A stretch of DNA of 64,000 nt, taken from NCBI GenBank assembly GCA_016208165.1, contig JACQYL010000045.1, forward strand, positions 52,791-116,790, in the 5' to 3' direction. The notes under the pieces were generated by a model that did not search any database, was not told where the DNA came from, and saw only the letters and a list, made by a program, of their open reading frames with translations. Positions 43,607 through 52,652 of this stretch are shown in pieces. Every line of letters begins with the position of its first letter. The stretch's first letter is position 1. Source of the DNA: Deltaproteobacteria bacterium. Lineage in GTDB: Bacteria > Desulfobacterota > Desulfarculia > JACQYL01. Position numbers and translations under genes: made by a program.

Positions 43607-44569
43607 ATGGAAATTACGGAACTCTACTCCAAGGGAAAAGCGGACCTCATAGACCGAAAGATCGGATTCACCCTTGGCGCGGTGGAAACCGGTTGGGTCA
43701 TGAAGAATAACCGAAACGTTTTGGACGCGTACTACATCCGGCAACGCGCCATCGATGCACCCGCCGTAGCTTCCACGGACATCACGCTGCTGGACGTATC
43801 CCTCTCGACACCCGTGATCATGAGCGCCATGACCATGCCCATTCCAGCCATCCGGGACGGGGCCCTGATGATGGCGGCCCGGGGCCTCAAGGAGGCCGGC
43901 TCCATGATGTGGACCGGCACGCCCATTCCGGACAATCTCAAAGAACTCGCAGGCACGGGCGTCCCCATCATCCAGAATCTGAAACCTTTTTCGGACAGGG
44001 ACAAACTGTACAAGGATCTGAACCGGATTCAGGAGGCCGGCGTTACCTGGATCGGCGTGGAAATCGACGCAGGACAGGGTACCAAGATCGGCGACCAACT
44101 CGTGGCCAAAAACTGCTCACCTCTGTCCATGAAAGAACTCGAGGAAATCCGCCGCAGAACCAAGAAGCCGTTGGTGTTCAAAGGAATATTGAGCCGCCAC
44201 GACGCCGTTCGTTCCGTCGAAGCGGGCGCGGACGTGATCATGGTATCGAACCACGGCGCCCATACCCTGGACTACCTGCCGCACCCCTTCCAAGTCATGG
44301 ACGAGATCATGGAAGCGGTGAAAGGCAAAGTTCATATCATGGTGGACGGCGGATTCCGGCGCGGAAGCGACGTGATGAAAGGCCTGGCTTTCGGCGCGGA
44401 CCTGGTGGGCCTCGGGCGTCCGGTCTTGTACGGCCTGGCCGCCGACGGTCAAAGCGGCGTGCGGGACTTGGTGCTGCAGATCACCGACGAACTGCGGCGC
44501 CTCATGATCATGGCCGGCGCTTCCCGACTGCAGGAACTGAACCGGGATTGCATTGCGAAAGCGGGGTAA
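43607..44569 (+). CDS. FMN-dependent 2-hydroxyacid oxidoreductase family protein
   Basis: 320 residues from the ATG at 43607 (AAAGGAG; the frame open from 43550 has no site). The TIM-barrel shows the family fingerprints: 'VIMSAMTMPIPAIRDGALMM', 'PLVFKGILSRHDAVRS', 'DVIMVSNHGAHTLDYLPH' and 'HIMVDGGFRRGSDVMKGLAF'. The base His of 'SNHG' and the flavin Lys of 'FKG' are present. However the substrate-carboxylate Arg (SNHGARQLD in glycolate oxidase) is His here, so the substrate may not be a simple 2-hydroxy acid. The length is about 40 short of glycolate oxidase. It stands alone; a strong hairpin follows the stop. It could be a type 2 relative acting on a hydroxy-acyl compound, but that is speculation. 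Confidence 0.75.
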   Translation: MEITELYSKGKADLIDRKIGFTLGAVETGWVMKNNRNVLDAYYIRQRAIDAPAVASTDITLLDVSLSTPVIMSAMTMPIPAIRDGALMMAARGLKEAGSMMWTGTPIPDNLKELAGTGVPIIQNLKPFSDRDKLYKDLNRIQEAGVTWIGVEIDAGQGTKIGDQLVAKNCSPLSMKELEEIRRRTKKPLVFKGILSRHDAVRSVEAGADVIMVSNHGAHTLDYLPHPFQVMDEIMEAVKGKVHIMVDGGFRRGSDVMKGLAFGADLVGLGRPVLYGLAADGQSGVRDLVLQITDELRRLMIMAGASRLQELNRDCIAKAG

Positions 44570-44594
44570 TATTGATGTGGAATGTTTTGCTTCA

Positions 44595-44624
44595 CTGAGG
44601 GAAACTTTGAAGCGTTTCCCTCAG
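44595..44624 (+). terminator. Hairpin after the FMN enzyme gene
   Basis: CTGAGGGAAAC (44595-44605), 8-nt loop, GTTTCCCTCAG (44614-44624): an 11-bp perfect stem starting 25 bp after the stop. No T-run follows, so it may act as a weak terminator or 3' protection. Confidence 0.5.
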
Positions 44625-44823
44625 ACTCTCTCCAAATCTTTTGAGCAGGCCGCACCGCCGTCGGCGGAGCGGACCCCCATAAAGGACATGCACGGGGGAG
44701 AAAGCAAGGGTGAGGGGGCGTTTATGGGCAAGCACCACCGATTCGTGTCTATCTATCTAGCTTTCGTCATCATGCACAACTCCACCCCAGCTCCCGGAAA
44801 CGCCGCATTCGAGCATAACGGAT

Positions 44824-44853
44824 TGGGTTACCGCCCTCGGCGCGAGTAACCCA
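44824..44853 (-). terminator. REP-like hairpin at the end of the DUF4258 pair
   Basis: TGGGTTAC (44824-44831) and GTAACCCA (44846-44853) with a GC-rich inner part. Read on the minus strand it lies 26 bp after the stop of the small gene at 44879. The 'TGGGTTACnnC...GTAACCCA' form is like a common repetitive extragenic palindrome in many genomes, so it may be a REP rather than a terminator. Confidence 0.4.
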
Positions 44854-44878
44854 GCACAGTCACTGCGCCCCGCCACGC

Positions 44879-45094
44879 TCAAAGAGCAACAGGTGTCATC
44901 GCGTAAATACGTGCAAAAGAAGATGCGGTTTTCAAGTCGCCTCTCCGCAATGCCGCTCTGATGTCATCAAGTCTCAAGGCCTGATCCAGGGATAGGTACG
45001 GAGACCAGCCTTCTTCCGATTCAACGAGCTCAACGTCGACTTCCGCAACGTAATGCCCTTCATGGATATACTTGATTCGGGTCCTTTTCTTCAT
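44879..45094 (-). CDS. Small conserved protein paired with DUF4258, putative antitoxin
   Basis: 71 residues. 'KYIHEGHYVAEVDVELVESE' then 'GWSPYLSLDQALRLDDIR' and 'AALRRGDLKTAS'. I know this short protein as a regular follower of DUF4258 genes. It starts one base inside the upstream gene's stop (shared base 45094), so they are coupled. It has no clear DNA-binding motif; an antitoxin role is inferred from the pairing. Confidence 0.6.
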   Translation of the reverse strand: MKKRTRIKYIHEGHYVAEVDVELVESEEGWSPYLSLDQALRLDDIRAALRRGDLKTASSFARIYAMTPVAL

Positions 45095-45396
45095 TACCTA
45101 CGCCTCCTGAAATCAGCCGACCACTTGCGCGGGTTTGGCCTGTAAGCCGTTACAATCACGGCCGGAGACGACGCTCCCTTCGGAACGCCCCGCACCACGT
45201 GAATCGGCTTCCCATCCGCATCCTCCTGCAGCGCGAGCACACATGGCCCTTTGGGATAATCGGGGTAATCCTCAACCCCGGCCACGATGTCTTTCACGAA
45301 AACCTCGTCCGCCGCCAATTCCTCATAGCCGTGGTCGGAGATCAGAATCCGGCGTTCCCGGATCAGTTGGAGAATGCGCTCAAATGTCTGTCTCAT
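45094..45396 (-). CDS. DUF4258 protein, putative toxin of a small two-gene module
   Basis: 100 residues. DUF4258 features: '[16 protein letters not shown]' near the start, '[20 protein letters not shown]' and '[17 protein letters not shown]' at the end. This fold resembles RelE/BrnT-type small toxins and includes His, Glu and Tyr/Arg at usual active positions. With the 71-residue partner it forms a toxin-antitoxin-like unit; activity unproven. Confidence 0.68.
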   Translation of the reverse strand: MRQTFERILQLIRERRILISDHGYEELAADEVFVKDIVAGVEDYPDYPKGPCVLALQEDADGKPIHVVRGVPKGASSPAVIVTAYRPNPRKWSADFRRRR

Positions 45397-45562
45397 GCTC
45401 TAAGCATAACGATTTATGTCCGATTTCACAATGGGCTGCGTACCAAAGAACGACAAGGTCCAACCACAACGACGTCGATCCTTCGCCTTTCGCGCAATGA
45501 CGTCAACCCCCTTTAAGGGCCAAAGCATCTGATCCATAAGTCCGGATGTCCAAACATAGCTC

Positions 45563-45581
45563 CTTCTCCCTCAGGGAGAAG
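45563..45581. repeat. Short hairpin, part of a common CTTCTCCC repeat
   Basis: CTTCTCCC-TCA-GGGAGAAG, an 8-bp perfect stem with 3-nt loop, followed by GTCGGGATGAGGG. This context is a frequent extragenic repeat in many proteobacterial genomes. Confidence 0.45.
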
Positions 45582-45626
45582 GTCGGGATGAGGGCATTTC
45601 CCTCTGTCACAAGCCCGAGGTGGCAT

Positions 45627-45664
45627 GGACAACTCGTCTGTCCGCGTTGCGCAGCAACAAGAGG
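45627..45664. repeat. Dispersed 38-bp repeat, copy 1
   Basis: Begins GGACAACTCGTCTGTCCGCG and ends GCAGCAACAAGAGG; nearly the same as 62341-62377 (one indel and about three base changes). Both copies are in intergenic DNA next to toxin-antitoxin-like genes. Likely a REP or non-autonomous element. Confidence 0.7.
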
Positions 45665-46141
45665 TGGTTGTACTCGGTACGCCCATGGGTTGCATCCTTT
45701 CATCTTCGGGGAAGAGCCTCTTATGAATTGTCAACGTCGGATAGAATACGAGAATTCAGCCACACCGGGCAAAGTTGCTCCCTGATTTTGCTTGCGTCTG
45801 TTCGCGGTTTTTGTGAGATTGTCACTGACAGTTCGTTCAATCTTCTCCCTCACATATTTCGGTCAAAGGAAGCCCCGTCCATGCCCGAAACCGCACACAT
45901 AGAGGCTCTCTCTCCGTCGCGTCTTCATTTACTCCTCAAGGGCTATCATGCCGCCGGTGTCAGCGGTAAGATCGATCTTTGCCGGCGGTTTTCCGAGATC
46001 AAGAAAACGGAGTCGATGTGGCCCGCAGGGCGCGCATCGAGATATAAGGGCGGATGATCGCAACCCGCACCTGCTAGTACCGGCGGATAGGATCGTCCGA
46101 CCATAACCTCTGTTACCAACCCAAACGAAAAGGAGGATACC

Positions 46142-46489
46142 ATGGCTTCCACCAGTGACGTCTTGTCCCATCACTTGGGCGCTTTCGGACAAGGCAGCGT
46201 AGAAGAGATCGTGAAGGACTACACGGATCAATCGGCCGTGCTGCATCCGGATGGCGTGGTCAAAGGATTGAAGGCCATCAAAGCGTTTTTCGGCGAAATT
46301 TTCAAGATTTTCACTCCAGGCGACTATACGTTCGAGATGCTGCGACAGGAAATCCAAGGCGACGTGGCGTACATACTCTGGAAAGCGGAGACTCCCAAAC
46401 TCACCGTGGCCCTGGGTACGGACACGTTTGTCGTCCGCGACGGCAAGATTTCCGTTCAGACCTTTGCCGGGCACATGATTCCCAAGTAA
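46142..46489 (+). CDS. NTF2/SnoaL-like protein
   Basis: 115 residues. AAGGAGG ribosome site. A cone-shaped NTF2-like fold is suggested by 'IVKDYTDQSAVLHPDGVVKG', 'IKAFFGEIFKIFTPGDYTF' and a final beta-rich part with 'TDTFVVRDGKISVQTF'. The family includes small hydrolases, isomerases and ligand-binders. No catalytic residues can be named here. Single gene. Confidence 0.7.
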   Translation: MASTSDVLSHHLGAFGQGSVEEIVKDYTDQSAVLHPDGVVKGLKAIKAFFGEIFKIFTPGDYTFEMLRQEIQGDVAYILWKAETPKLTVALGTDTFVVRDGKISVQTFAGHMIPK

Positions 46490-46721
46490 GTCCATTCCGA
46501 GGAGTGGGGGGCGTGACATACTGATGTTCCCGCAACGGTTATTCCTTCTCCGCGCGCCGTACGCCCCCCTTTCCTTCGATCACCACCCAACATCACCAGG
46601 CCTTGCCGTCGGTCATTCGCTCGTCATTAACGCACGGACCGGGTTGAACATCGCCGGACCCAACGATACTTGGCTGGTATCCCACATACGCTCCCCACCT
46701 TCCGTGCGCCGCGTGCATCCC

Positions 46722-47717
46722 TCAGATCAGATTCACGTCGTTGGTATTCGAGAATCGGGTGCGATATTGTCTTGGCGAAAGGCCGGTATGCTTCTTGAAC
46801 AGCCTTCGGAACGAGTTGGTGTCTTCGTAGCCCACAAGGTAGGTAATTTCATCTATCGTATCCTGGGTGGATTCGAGTCTACGTTTGGCGGCTTCCACTC
46901 GTAGTCTTTGCAGATAGGTCAACGGGGAATCACCCGTGGCCCTCTTGAACCGACGTTTGAAATGACGCGGACTCATCGAAAACCTCTCGGCAACCGAATC
47001 GATATACCCGATATCAGCGTGGTTCTCCTCCATCCATCCCTGGACCTGCAATACGTTCCGGTCATTATGGTTTTTTTGCACTTCAAAGATGGCCCACGGC
47101 GACTGGTTTTCCCAACTCGGATGGAGCATCATTCCTTTCGAAAATTTGGCCGCCAGTTCATTGAACCCTAACTGCTTGATAAAATAGGCGCACAGGTCGG
47201 CGGTAAAATTATTCGAGGCCGTGCACATCAAACCGCTGTCTTCGGTGATAATCTGTTGCGGTTTCAATCTGACCTCGGGGTAACGGCTTTTGAATTCCCT
47301 GAGAAAAAGCCAGTTGGTGGTGGCGTTCTTACCATTCAGAAGCCCGGTTTCCGCCAAGACGAATGCGCCGGCGCTGATGGCCGCGACTTTTGCGCGCCTT
47401 TGGTAATGCTGTCTAATCCATTCCAGGATCTTTCCCGACATACTCCGTAAAGGCTCTACGGTCGGCTGAAAGGACGGTATCAGAATCAGGTCGGTTTCCA
47501 GCACGTCATGAATGGACCTCGTGGGCTGAATCGGAATACCGCCAAAGGAAGAGACCACCTTTCCGTTTTCGGTGACGATCTCCGTATGAAAATGGGATTC
47601 TCGAACGTTCTCCTGCAGGTACGGAAGAAAGATACTGCATAGGTTGAAAAATTCGATGGAAGCCGCCAATCCGGACAGCACGCAATTCTGCTCCGCCAGG
47701 AGCGTGATTCGGATCAT
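46722..47717 (-). CDS. GlxA-type regulator: DJ-1/PfpI domain plus AraC helix-turn-helix
   Basis: 331 residues from the ATG at 47717 (GGGGA upstream; the ATG at 47792 is less likely). Residues about 1-190 are a DJ-1/PfpI-like domain: 'AAISAGAFVLAETGLLNGK' and 'ATTNWLFLREF'. The usual elbow Cys is Ser here and the usual His after TT is Asn, so it is a binding rather than a catalytic domain. The AraC double HTH (about 225-320) is complete: 'VAERFSMSPRHFKRRFKRAT', 'GDSPLTYLQRLRVEAAKRRL' and 'LVGYEDTNSFRRLFKKHTG'. It diverges from the DUF362 gene and may regulate it. Confidence 0.83.
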   Translation of the reverse strand: MIRITLLAEQNCVLSGLAASIEFFNLCSIFLPYLQENVRESHFHTEIVTENGKVVSSFGGIPIQPTRSIHDVLETDLILIPSFQPTVEPLRSMSGKILEWIRQHYQRRAKVAAISAGAFVLAETGLLNGKNATTNWLFLREFKSRYPEVRLKPQQIITEDSGLMCTASNNFTADLCAYFIKQLGFNELAAKFSKGMMLHPSWENQSPWAIFEVQKNHNDRNVLQVQGWMEENHADIGYIDSVAERFSMSPRHFKRRFKRATGDSPLTYLQRLRVEAAKRRLESTQDTIDEITYLVGYEDTNSFRRLFKKHTGLSPRQYRTRFSNTNDVNLI

Positions 47718-47878
47718 CTCATTCCCCGGTTCTGTTTTGGCGTTTTTCGCATTGTTTATGTCATTAATGCCTCTTCTTTTCCTTTCTCGCAAGCCCTACA
47801 ATGGCGTTCCTCAAAAGCCCTAATACGTCTGATTCCCCTTTTCCTAGCGACATCTGGAGAATGCACGGAGGTTGTATC

Positions 47879-49039
47879 ATGTCGAACGCCGGCGAGGTGC
47901 GCGTTGCGCTGGTCCGCAGCACGTACAAGAACGTTTTCGAGCAAGTGAGGAAGTCCCTGGAACTCATTCAATACAGGCCCAGGAAGGACAGGATATTCAT
48001 CAAGCCGAACCTGGTCGGCAGTTTCTCCGCCGACAGCGGTTTCATTACCCATCCCGCTGTTGTGGAAGCCCTGGTTCGTATCTTCAGGGAGTATTTCCCT
48101 CGAGGCGAAATCGTGGTGGGCGACGGATGCGCCGTACACGAGCATTGGGAGCGCGTGCTGAAAAAGTCAGGATATCGGTATCTAACGGAACGGTACGGCG
48201 TCCAAATCGTCAGCCTGGACGAGGTGGAACGAAAAGACTATTCCTGGGCGCACGGAACCCTCGAGCTTCCCGAACTGCTGGACACGCACGAATATATCAA
48301 CGTGGCCAAGATGAAAACCCATTGCCAGGCCTCGGTTTCGCTCTGCATGAAGAACCAGAAGGGCTTGCTGCGCAAGAAGAACAAGCAGAATTTCCACCGA
48401 AAAGACGATCTTCATGATTCCATCCGCTTCCTCACGCAGGCCGTCAAGCCGGATCTGAGCGTGATCGACGGCATCCATTCCTTGGAAGGAAACGGGCCCC
48501 TGCCGCCAGGTACGAAGAGGAAAGGGCCGAATCTGATCATCGCTTCGCAAGATATCTACGCGGCGGACAATGTGGGCGCTCGCGTCATGGGGTTCAACGT
48601 ATCCGACATCCCCCACATTCCGGAGTTCACCGACTATTCGGTAGTCGGCGAGGATTTGGAAGCGAACGTCATCCCGTTCAAGAAGCCCGATCCGTCCCCG
48701 TGGGTCAAGAACAACGTGTACTTCCATTTCGACGAAACCGCCTGCTCATTGTGCTCGGTCTCGGCCTCCGTGGCCTACGGTCCCAGTCTGTCCAATCTGC
48801 CGTTCATAGTTCGACTGATGGCCATTGGGGGTATGTCGATCAGGAAAGACGTGATCATGGGCGCCATCCCGTACTCGTCAAACGGCGGCGACGGACACGT
48901 ACTCTGTCTTGGAGATTGCGCCGCCAAACTGGCAAAGAAGAACGGTTTTACGTTTGTTCGGGGATGCCCGCCCAAGATCTCGGACCTGAGAACCGGGTAC
49001 CTGGACTTCTGCAAGAACGCTAAAAAGGCGCCGCAATAG
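47879..49039 (+). CDS. DUF362 protein with cysteine-rich end
   Basis: 386 residues from the ATG at 47879 (GGAGG seven bases upstream). DUF362 core: 'RIFIKPNLVGSFSADSGFIT', 'VVGDGCAVHEHWERV', 'YINVAKMKTHCQASVSL' and 'MKNQKGLLRKKNKQNFHR'. The C-terminal part has 'CSLCSV', 'CLGDCAAK' and 'RGCPPK', which could bind an iron-sulfur cluster, as in DUF362 proteins with ferredoxin-like ends. Function unknown. Divergent from the GlxA-type regulator with a 160-bp gap. Confidence 0.75.
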   Translation: MSNAGEVRVALVRSTYKNVFEQVRKSLELIQYRPRKDRIFIKPNLVGSFSADSGFITHPAVVEALVRIFREYFPRGEIVVGDGCAVHEHWERVLKKSGYRYLTERYGVQIVSLDEVERKDYSWAHGTLELPELLDTHEYINVAKMKTHCQASVSLCMKNQKGLLRKKNKQNFHRKDDLHDSIRFLTQAVKPDLSVIDGIHSLEGNGPLPPGTKRKGPNLIIASQDIYAADNVGARVMGFNVSDIPHIPEFTDYSVVGEDLEANVIPFKKPDPSPWVKNNVYFHFDETACSLCSVSASVAYGPSLSNLPFIVRLMAIGGMSIRKDVIMGAIPYSSNGGDGHVLCLGDCAAKLAKKNGFTFVRGCPPKISDLRTGYLDFCKNAKKAPQ

Positions 49040-49224
49040 CCTTTCGAGGATGGGGAGACCGTGAAATAAGGGCTTTATCCTGTTCCCTTCTCTTCCTGCG
49101 TGCCCCACCCTCCCCTATCCTCAAATCAGGGCTTGCCGAATCGACTCCGGACCTTTCCCCCGGTCGATCGAGTTCTTAGGTTTGGCAAAGGGGACTGGGG
49201 GTTCAAGAATTTTCCCGCGAATCA

Positions 49225-49638
49225 TTATGATCCTGTTACGCGCGGTCTTCTGAATACCCAACATCGGAGCAGCAGGTAGTTGACGAGCGTAATAAAGGCC
49301 ATTACCCAGAGCCAGACAACGGTGGAAACGAGACCCTTTTGATCCACGTACACATGAATCAAGAACACGCTGAGGCAGAGCAAGCCTAATTGAACCAGTA
49401 TGAAACGAAGGCCTTCCATGGAAATGCGGCCTCTGCTCTTGAATGACCAGGACCGATTCCAGTAATAGCTCCAAGCCAATCCTCCGGAGTAACTCAGAAC
49501 CTGGGCCACGGCTCCGCCTGACTCGAACGAGTGCAGAATCGAGTGGCTCACATAAAATAGGCAGAACGAAATAAGGGTATTGGAAAGACCGACAACGGAG
49601 AATCGAAAAAAGCTATGTTCGAAGGCCTTTTTGAGCAT
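49225..49638 (-). CDS. GtrA-like flippase-type membrane protein
   Basis: 137 residues from the ATG at 49638 (the longer frame overlaps the upstream gene). Four membrane helices, beginning 'FFRFSVVGLSNTLISFCLFY' and including 'WLWVMAFITLVNYLLLRCWV'. It shows the GtrA signatures 'FSYYWNRSWSFKSRG'-like (seen as 'SYYWNRSWSFKS') and a basic C-terminus 'WVFRRPR'. GtrA proteins move lipid-linked sugars across the inner membrane. Last gene of the three-gene operon. Confidence 0.8.
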   Translation of the reverse strand: MLKKAFEHSFFRFSVVGLSNTLISFCLFYVSHSILHSFESGGAVAQVLSYSGGLAWSYYWNRSWSFKSRGRISMEGLRFILVQLGLLCLSVFLIHVYVDQKGLVSTVVWLWVMAFITLVNYLLLRCWVFRRPRVTGS

Positions 49639-49648
49639 GGCGGCAAGA

Positions 49649-50593
49649 CTACGGGAATCTTCGCGAAACGGCCTTGGTGCGTTCGGCGACGATGAATCTG
49701 GGCCTGCCCTGGAGGATCTTGTGGATTCTCGAGATATACAATCCGATGATTCCAAGGATGATGAACAGGACGCCGAACAGAAAGGATATGATCCCCATGG
49801 TCGAGGCCCAACCGGGTAGGGTGGCGCCTTGAGCGTACCGGATCAAAATATACACGAGTTCTCCGGCGGCCATCACACTCGTTGCCGCGCCCAGCCATAT
49901 CCCCATCCGGAGGGGTTTGTTGGAAAAGGAGATGACGGCGCCCAGGGCAAACTTCAACATCTTCTTCAGCGGATACTTGGTTTCACCCGTGAACCTTCTA
50001 TCCGCAGTGTAAGGAACGGTGGCGCAGTTGAAACCGACCCATTGAACAGCGCCGCGCAGGAAGATATCGGTGTCCCTGAACCCGAAGAGCACTTCCAACA
50101 CTCTTGCGTCGATCAGTCTGAAATCCGAACTGCCCGGGGCCAACTTAACGTCCGTCATTGAGGAAAACAATCTGTAGAAACAGGTCGACGTCATTTTCTT
50201 GAATCCGCCGGTCTCGGCATCGTCCGTGCGTACGGTGTTGACTATGTCGAAGCCCTCTTCCCACTTCTCGAAAAGAGCGGGTATAATTCTCGGCGGGTGT
50301 TGGAGATCGCCGTCCATGGAAATGACGGCCTCGCCGCGAGCGTGTGACAAACCTGCCAACAACGCATGCTGATGCCCGAAGTTTCGTGACAGACGAATTC
50401 CTTCGATTCCGTCGTGCCTGGACGAAGCGTCACAAATGGCCTTCCACGTGCCGTCGTTACTTCCGTCATCTACGAATAGTATCTCGTACCGAACGTCCAG
50501 ACTTTTTAAGGCGTCGGTAACTTGCCGGCCCAATTCCGGGACATTTTCCTCCTCATTGTATACCGGGATTACGACGGACAGGAACCTGCTCAT
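49649..50593 (-). CDS. gtrB: GtrB-like lipid-linked glycosyltransferase, family 2
   Basis: 314 residues. GT-A fold: 'VVIPVYNEEENVPELG', 'ILFVDDGSNDGTWK', 'LSRNFGHQHALLAGL' and the DxD-like 'VISMDGDLQHPP'. The C-terminal third has two membrane helices around 'MGIWLGAATSVMAAGELVYI' and 'FGVLFIILGIIGLYI', like GtrB/DPMS relatives, which put a sugar on undecaprenyl phosphate. It begins nine bases after the membrane-protein gene stop and ends 10 bp before gtrA. Confidence 0.87.
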   Translation of the reverse strand: MSRFLSVVIPVYNEEENVPELGRQVTDALKSLDVRYEILFVDDGSNDGTWKAICDASSRHDGIEGIRLSRNFGHQHALLAGLSHARGEAVISMDGDLQHPPRIIPALFEKWEEGFDIVNTVRTDDAETGGFKKMTSTCFYRLFSSMTDVKLAPGSSDFRLIDARVLEVLFGFRDTDIFLRGAVQWVGFNCATVPYTADRRFTGETKYPLKKMLKFALGAVISFSNKPLRMGIWLGAATSVMAAGELVYILIRYAQGATLPGWASTMGIISFLFGVLFIILGIIGLYISRIHKILQGRPRFIVAERTKAVSRRFP

Positions 50594-50602
50594 GGGTCCT
50601 CC

Positions 50603-52063
50603 TCAACGAGCCGTGTCCGCCTGACCGCATATGTCTTCCCGCTGTGCCGCAAGCGACTTCGAATAGACCGACAATTCGAGTCTTTTCAAAACGTCAGCCT
50701 GTTTCTGAAGAAATTCGACGGACCAAGGGAGGAGCGGACGCACTTTATCGGATTTTTCGGAGCATAGTAATGCCCTATACGGTTCCTGCAAGTCCTGGTG
50801 AAATCTTTTAAAAGATTTCACGCCCATGACGGAATCAACGGCAGCGCAACCTATATAAGACAAACAAACCATAGAAAACAACAGTATCAATACACAAGAT
50901 GATAGCCTTGTGAAGACCGCTCGAAACGGCCATAAAACAAGAATAGACATAATCGCGAGGACTGTCAAACTCAGCCATGCCAGATTAGGCGCCATGGAAT
51001 ATCGGACCCAAAACGCGGGTCCGATGCCCGCACCGGACCGGCCGACGGCGATCAGCATCGAGCTCAGTACGGCATAGAAAATGACACACACGTAAGGCAA
51101 CATAACCGCGAGTTTATCTTTGGCAAACCGACTGATGACGTAAGCCGAAAGGCCTAACAGGGTGAAAAGGACAAGGGATCCCACAAGCGTCCACTTTTGC
51201 GGCAAATGCATCAGGTCAAATAACCTGCGCAGCGGATTTCCCAACAAGGATAGAGTAAACAGAACGACATCATAGATCCTGGATCCATAAAATTTGCTGT
51301 GAACAGGATCCGCTATACGGACATACCCATAAAAAAACGTCAGGTAGCCTAGCGCGGAGCAACCGGTCCACAGGAGCAAAAACCCGCGCCGAAGCGGCCG
51401 GTTTTCCCCTCTCCAAAGGATCAGCGGAATAAAGCCGACAGGCCAGTAGGCCAAGCCAAAGGAAAAAGAATGGGTGGCCACCAGACCCAGCAGAAAAGCG
51501 GCAATGAGACTACCGATTCTATGCCTTGGTTCGCACAGCAGGAGAAGACCGGATACCGCGCACAGAAAATTCAAAGAATACGTAATCTGCAATCCGCATA
51601 GCCAATTTTCCCAGTTTTGAGCGGAAAATACGATTACGGATACCATGGGAATGAACATAGAAACGAAGCCCGATCCGATGAGGGATAACGATTTACGTAT
51701 CTGGACCAGAATAACCACGCACAGGGCGGCATATAGTACAATATTGAATGACAGCTCGAACAGCGTATTCCAGGAACTCATCTCAACCAAGGCCAATGCA
51801 ATAACCTTAGGGAAAAATATTCTGTGGTCTCCAAACTGACTCCACAGATGGTAAAAGGTTAATTTCCCATGGTAGAATCGATCGACCATGGGGACCAAAT
51901 ACCATTGGTCCCCGTACGGAGCGTTGACATGATATTTGTACACCAGATAAACAATAAAGACGAAGGGAATGATCCCCATTGCTGCAAGAAGAAGATCCAG
52001 TTTTCTGTTCTTGGAGAACGGATCTCTGGAAAGAGACGGTCGATGAGTCAGTTTAGAGGCCAT
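50603..52063 (-). CDS. Polytopic membrane protein, GtrC-like glycosyltransferase
   Basis: 486 residues with about 11 membrane helices. The large first loop after helix 1 has 'NAPYGDQWYLVPMVDRF' and 'YHLWSQFGDHRIFFPKV', typical of undecaprenyl-sugar-using GT-C enzymes such as GtrC or the ArnT/PMT group, with the acidic D-Q pair in the first loop. Its DNA is more AT-rich than its neighbours. First gene of a gtrC-gtrB-gtrA-like operon that probably adds a side sugar to O-antigen or another glycan. The acceptor is unknown. Confidence 0.65.
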   Translation of the reverse strand: MASKLTHRPSLSRDPFSKNRKLDLLLAAMGIIPFVFIVYLVYKYHVNAPYGDQWYLVPMVDRFYHGKLTFYHLWSQFGDHRIFFPKVIALALVEMSSWNTLFELSFNIVLYAALCVVILVQIRKSLSLIGSGFVSMFIPMVSVIVFSAQNWENWLCGLQITYSLNFLCAVSGLLLLCEPRHRIGSLIAAFLLGLVATHSFSFGLAYWPVGFIPLILWRGENRPLRRGFLLLWTGCSALGYLTFFYGYVRIADPVHSKFYGSRIYDVVLFTLSLLGNPLRRLFDLMHLPQKWTLVGSLVLFTLLGLSAYVISRFAKDKLAVMLPYVCVIFYAVLSSMLIAVGRSGAGIGPAFWVRYSMAPNLAWLSLTVLAIMSILVLWPFRAVFTRLSSCVLILLFSMVCLSYIGCAAVDSVMGVKSFKRFHQDLQEPYRALLCSEKSDKVRPLLPWSVEFLQKQADVLKRLELSVYSKSLAAQREDICGQADTAR

Positions 52064-52360
52064 AAGATCTACGGATGGATCGGAATATAAAGGAGTTGTC
52101 GGAAAACAAACGATAAGGTTCAGCTAAAGATCGGAAGATCATAGGTGACCCTTCACAGTATGAATACAAGGAACATGAATCAGGCGAAGGTTCTAGCCGC
52201 TGTATCGACCGAACGGATTGAGTGCTCTCTCCGAACAAGCGAAGCCCGTTTCGAATGAATCCGTTCTTGAATCCGGTGATAAGCACAAAATATGCCAGAT
52301 CTCGTAACCTGCTTGAGTGTCGGGCAATTTCGGAAACGGCCCACATCCGGTTTGGCTGAA

Positions 52361-52412
52361 CTGCTCAACTATTGCGCAATCTTCGCTCAGCTACTGTAAT
52401 GAAATTGAGCAG
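52361..52412. promoter_or_regulatory. Composite palindrome CTGCTCAA/ATTGCGCAAT/TTGAGCAG
   Basis: CTGCTCAA (52361-52368) and TTGAGCAG (52405-52412) form a perfect inverted repeat. Within it sits the palindrome ATTGCGCAAT (52371-52380). The same three words recur at 62674-62726 (there as CTGCTCAA, TTGAGCA, ATTGCGCAAT). The recurrence suggests a shared regulator site or a mobile repeat. Confidence 0.5.
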
Positions 52413-52535
52413 CCGATCAAGTTCCTTTCATGGGAAGGGGTCATTACGAGAACTACGAAAAAGATGGGGATAGGGGGTGGAGGACCCATTCAGCCGGTCT
52501 CCGGCGTCGCCTTCCATACCGGCGGAGGGTTACAG

Positions 52536-52573
52536 AAAAACCTCCGGGGGATCCCTTTGAAGGAGTCCCCCGG
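52536..52573 (-). terminator. Rho-independent terminator of the PilZ gene
   Basis: On the minus strand: stem CCGGGGGA/TCCCCCGG (52566-52573 with 52544-52551), extended by an inner CCT/AGG, followed by a T-run (complement of A at 52536-52540). It lies about 80 bp after the stop at 52653. Confidence 0.8.
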
Positions 52574-52652
52574 AAGTCACAAGGTATCAGGAATCGGTTT
52601 CCAAGACCGGGTTGTTAATACACTCGGACGTTATGATCGAGTCCGGATCGTC

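Larger units (their letters stand above)
45397..46141. other. Intergenic region with repeats and one doubtful short ORF
   Basis: 745 bp holding two repetitive elements (next entries). A 58-codon frame 45881-46057 with AGGAAG upstream of its ATG is possible but matches nothing, and its end is not protein-like; I do not call it. The rest is unassigned. Confidence 0.45.
52064..52652. other. Intergenic region with palindromes and a terminator
   Basis: 589 bp between divergently placed gtr and PilZ genes (both read on the minus strand). No trusted ORF. It holds a composite palindrome at 52361-52412 and the PilZ terminator at 52536-52573. Confidence 0.5.

Noticed and set aside
45881..46057. 58-codon ORF with AGGAAG ribosome site
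   Set aside because: No recognisable family, low-quality C-terminus, and it lies in a repeat-rich intergenic region.
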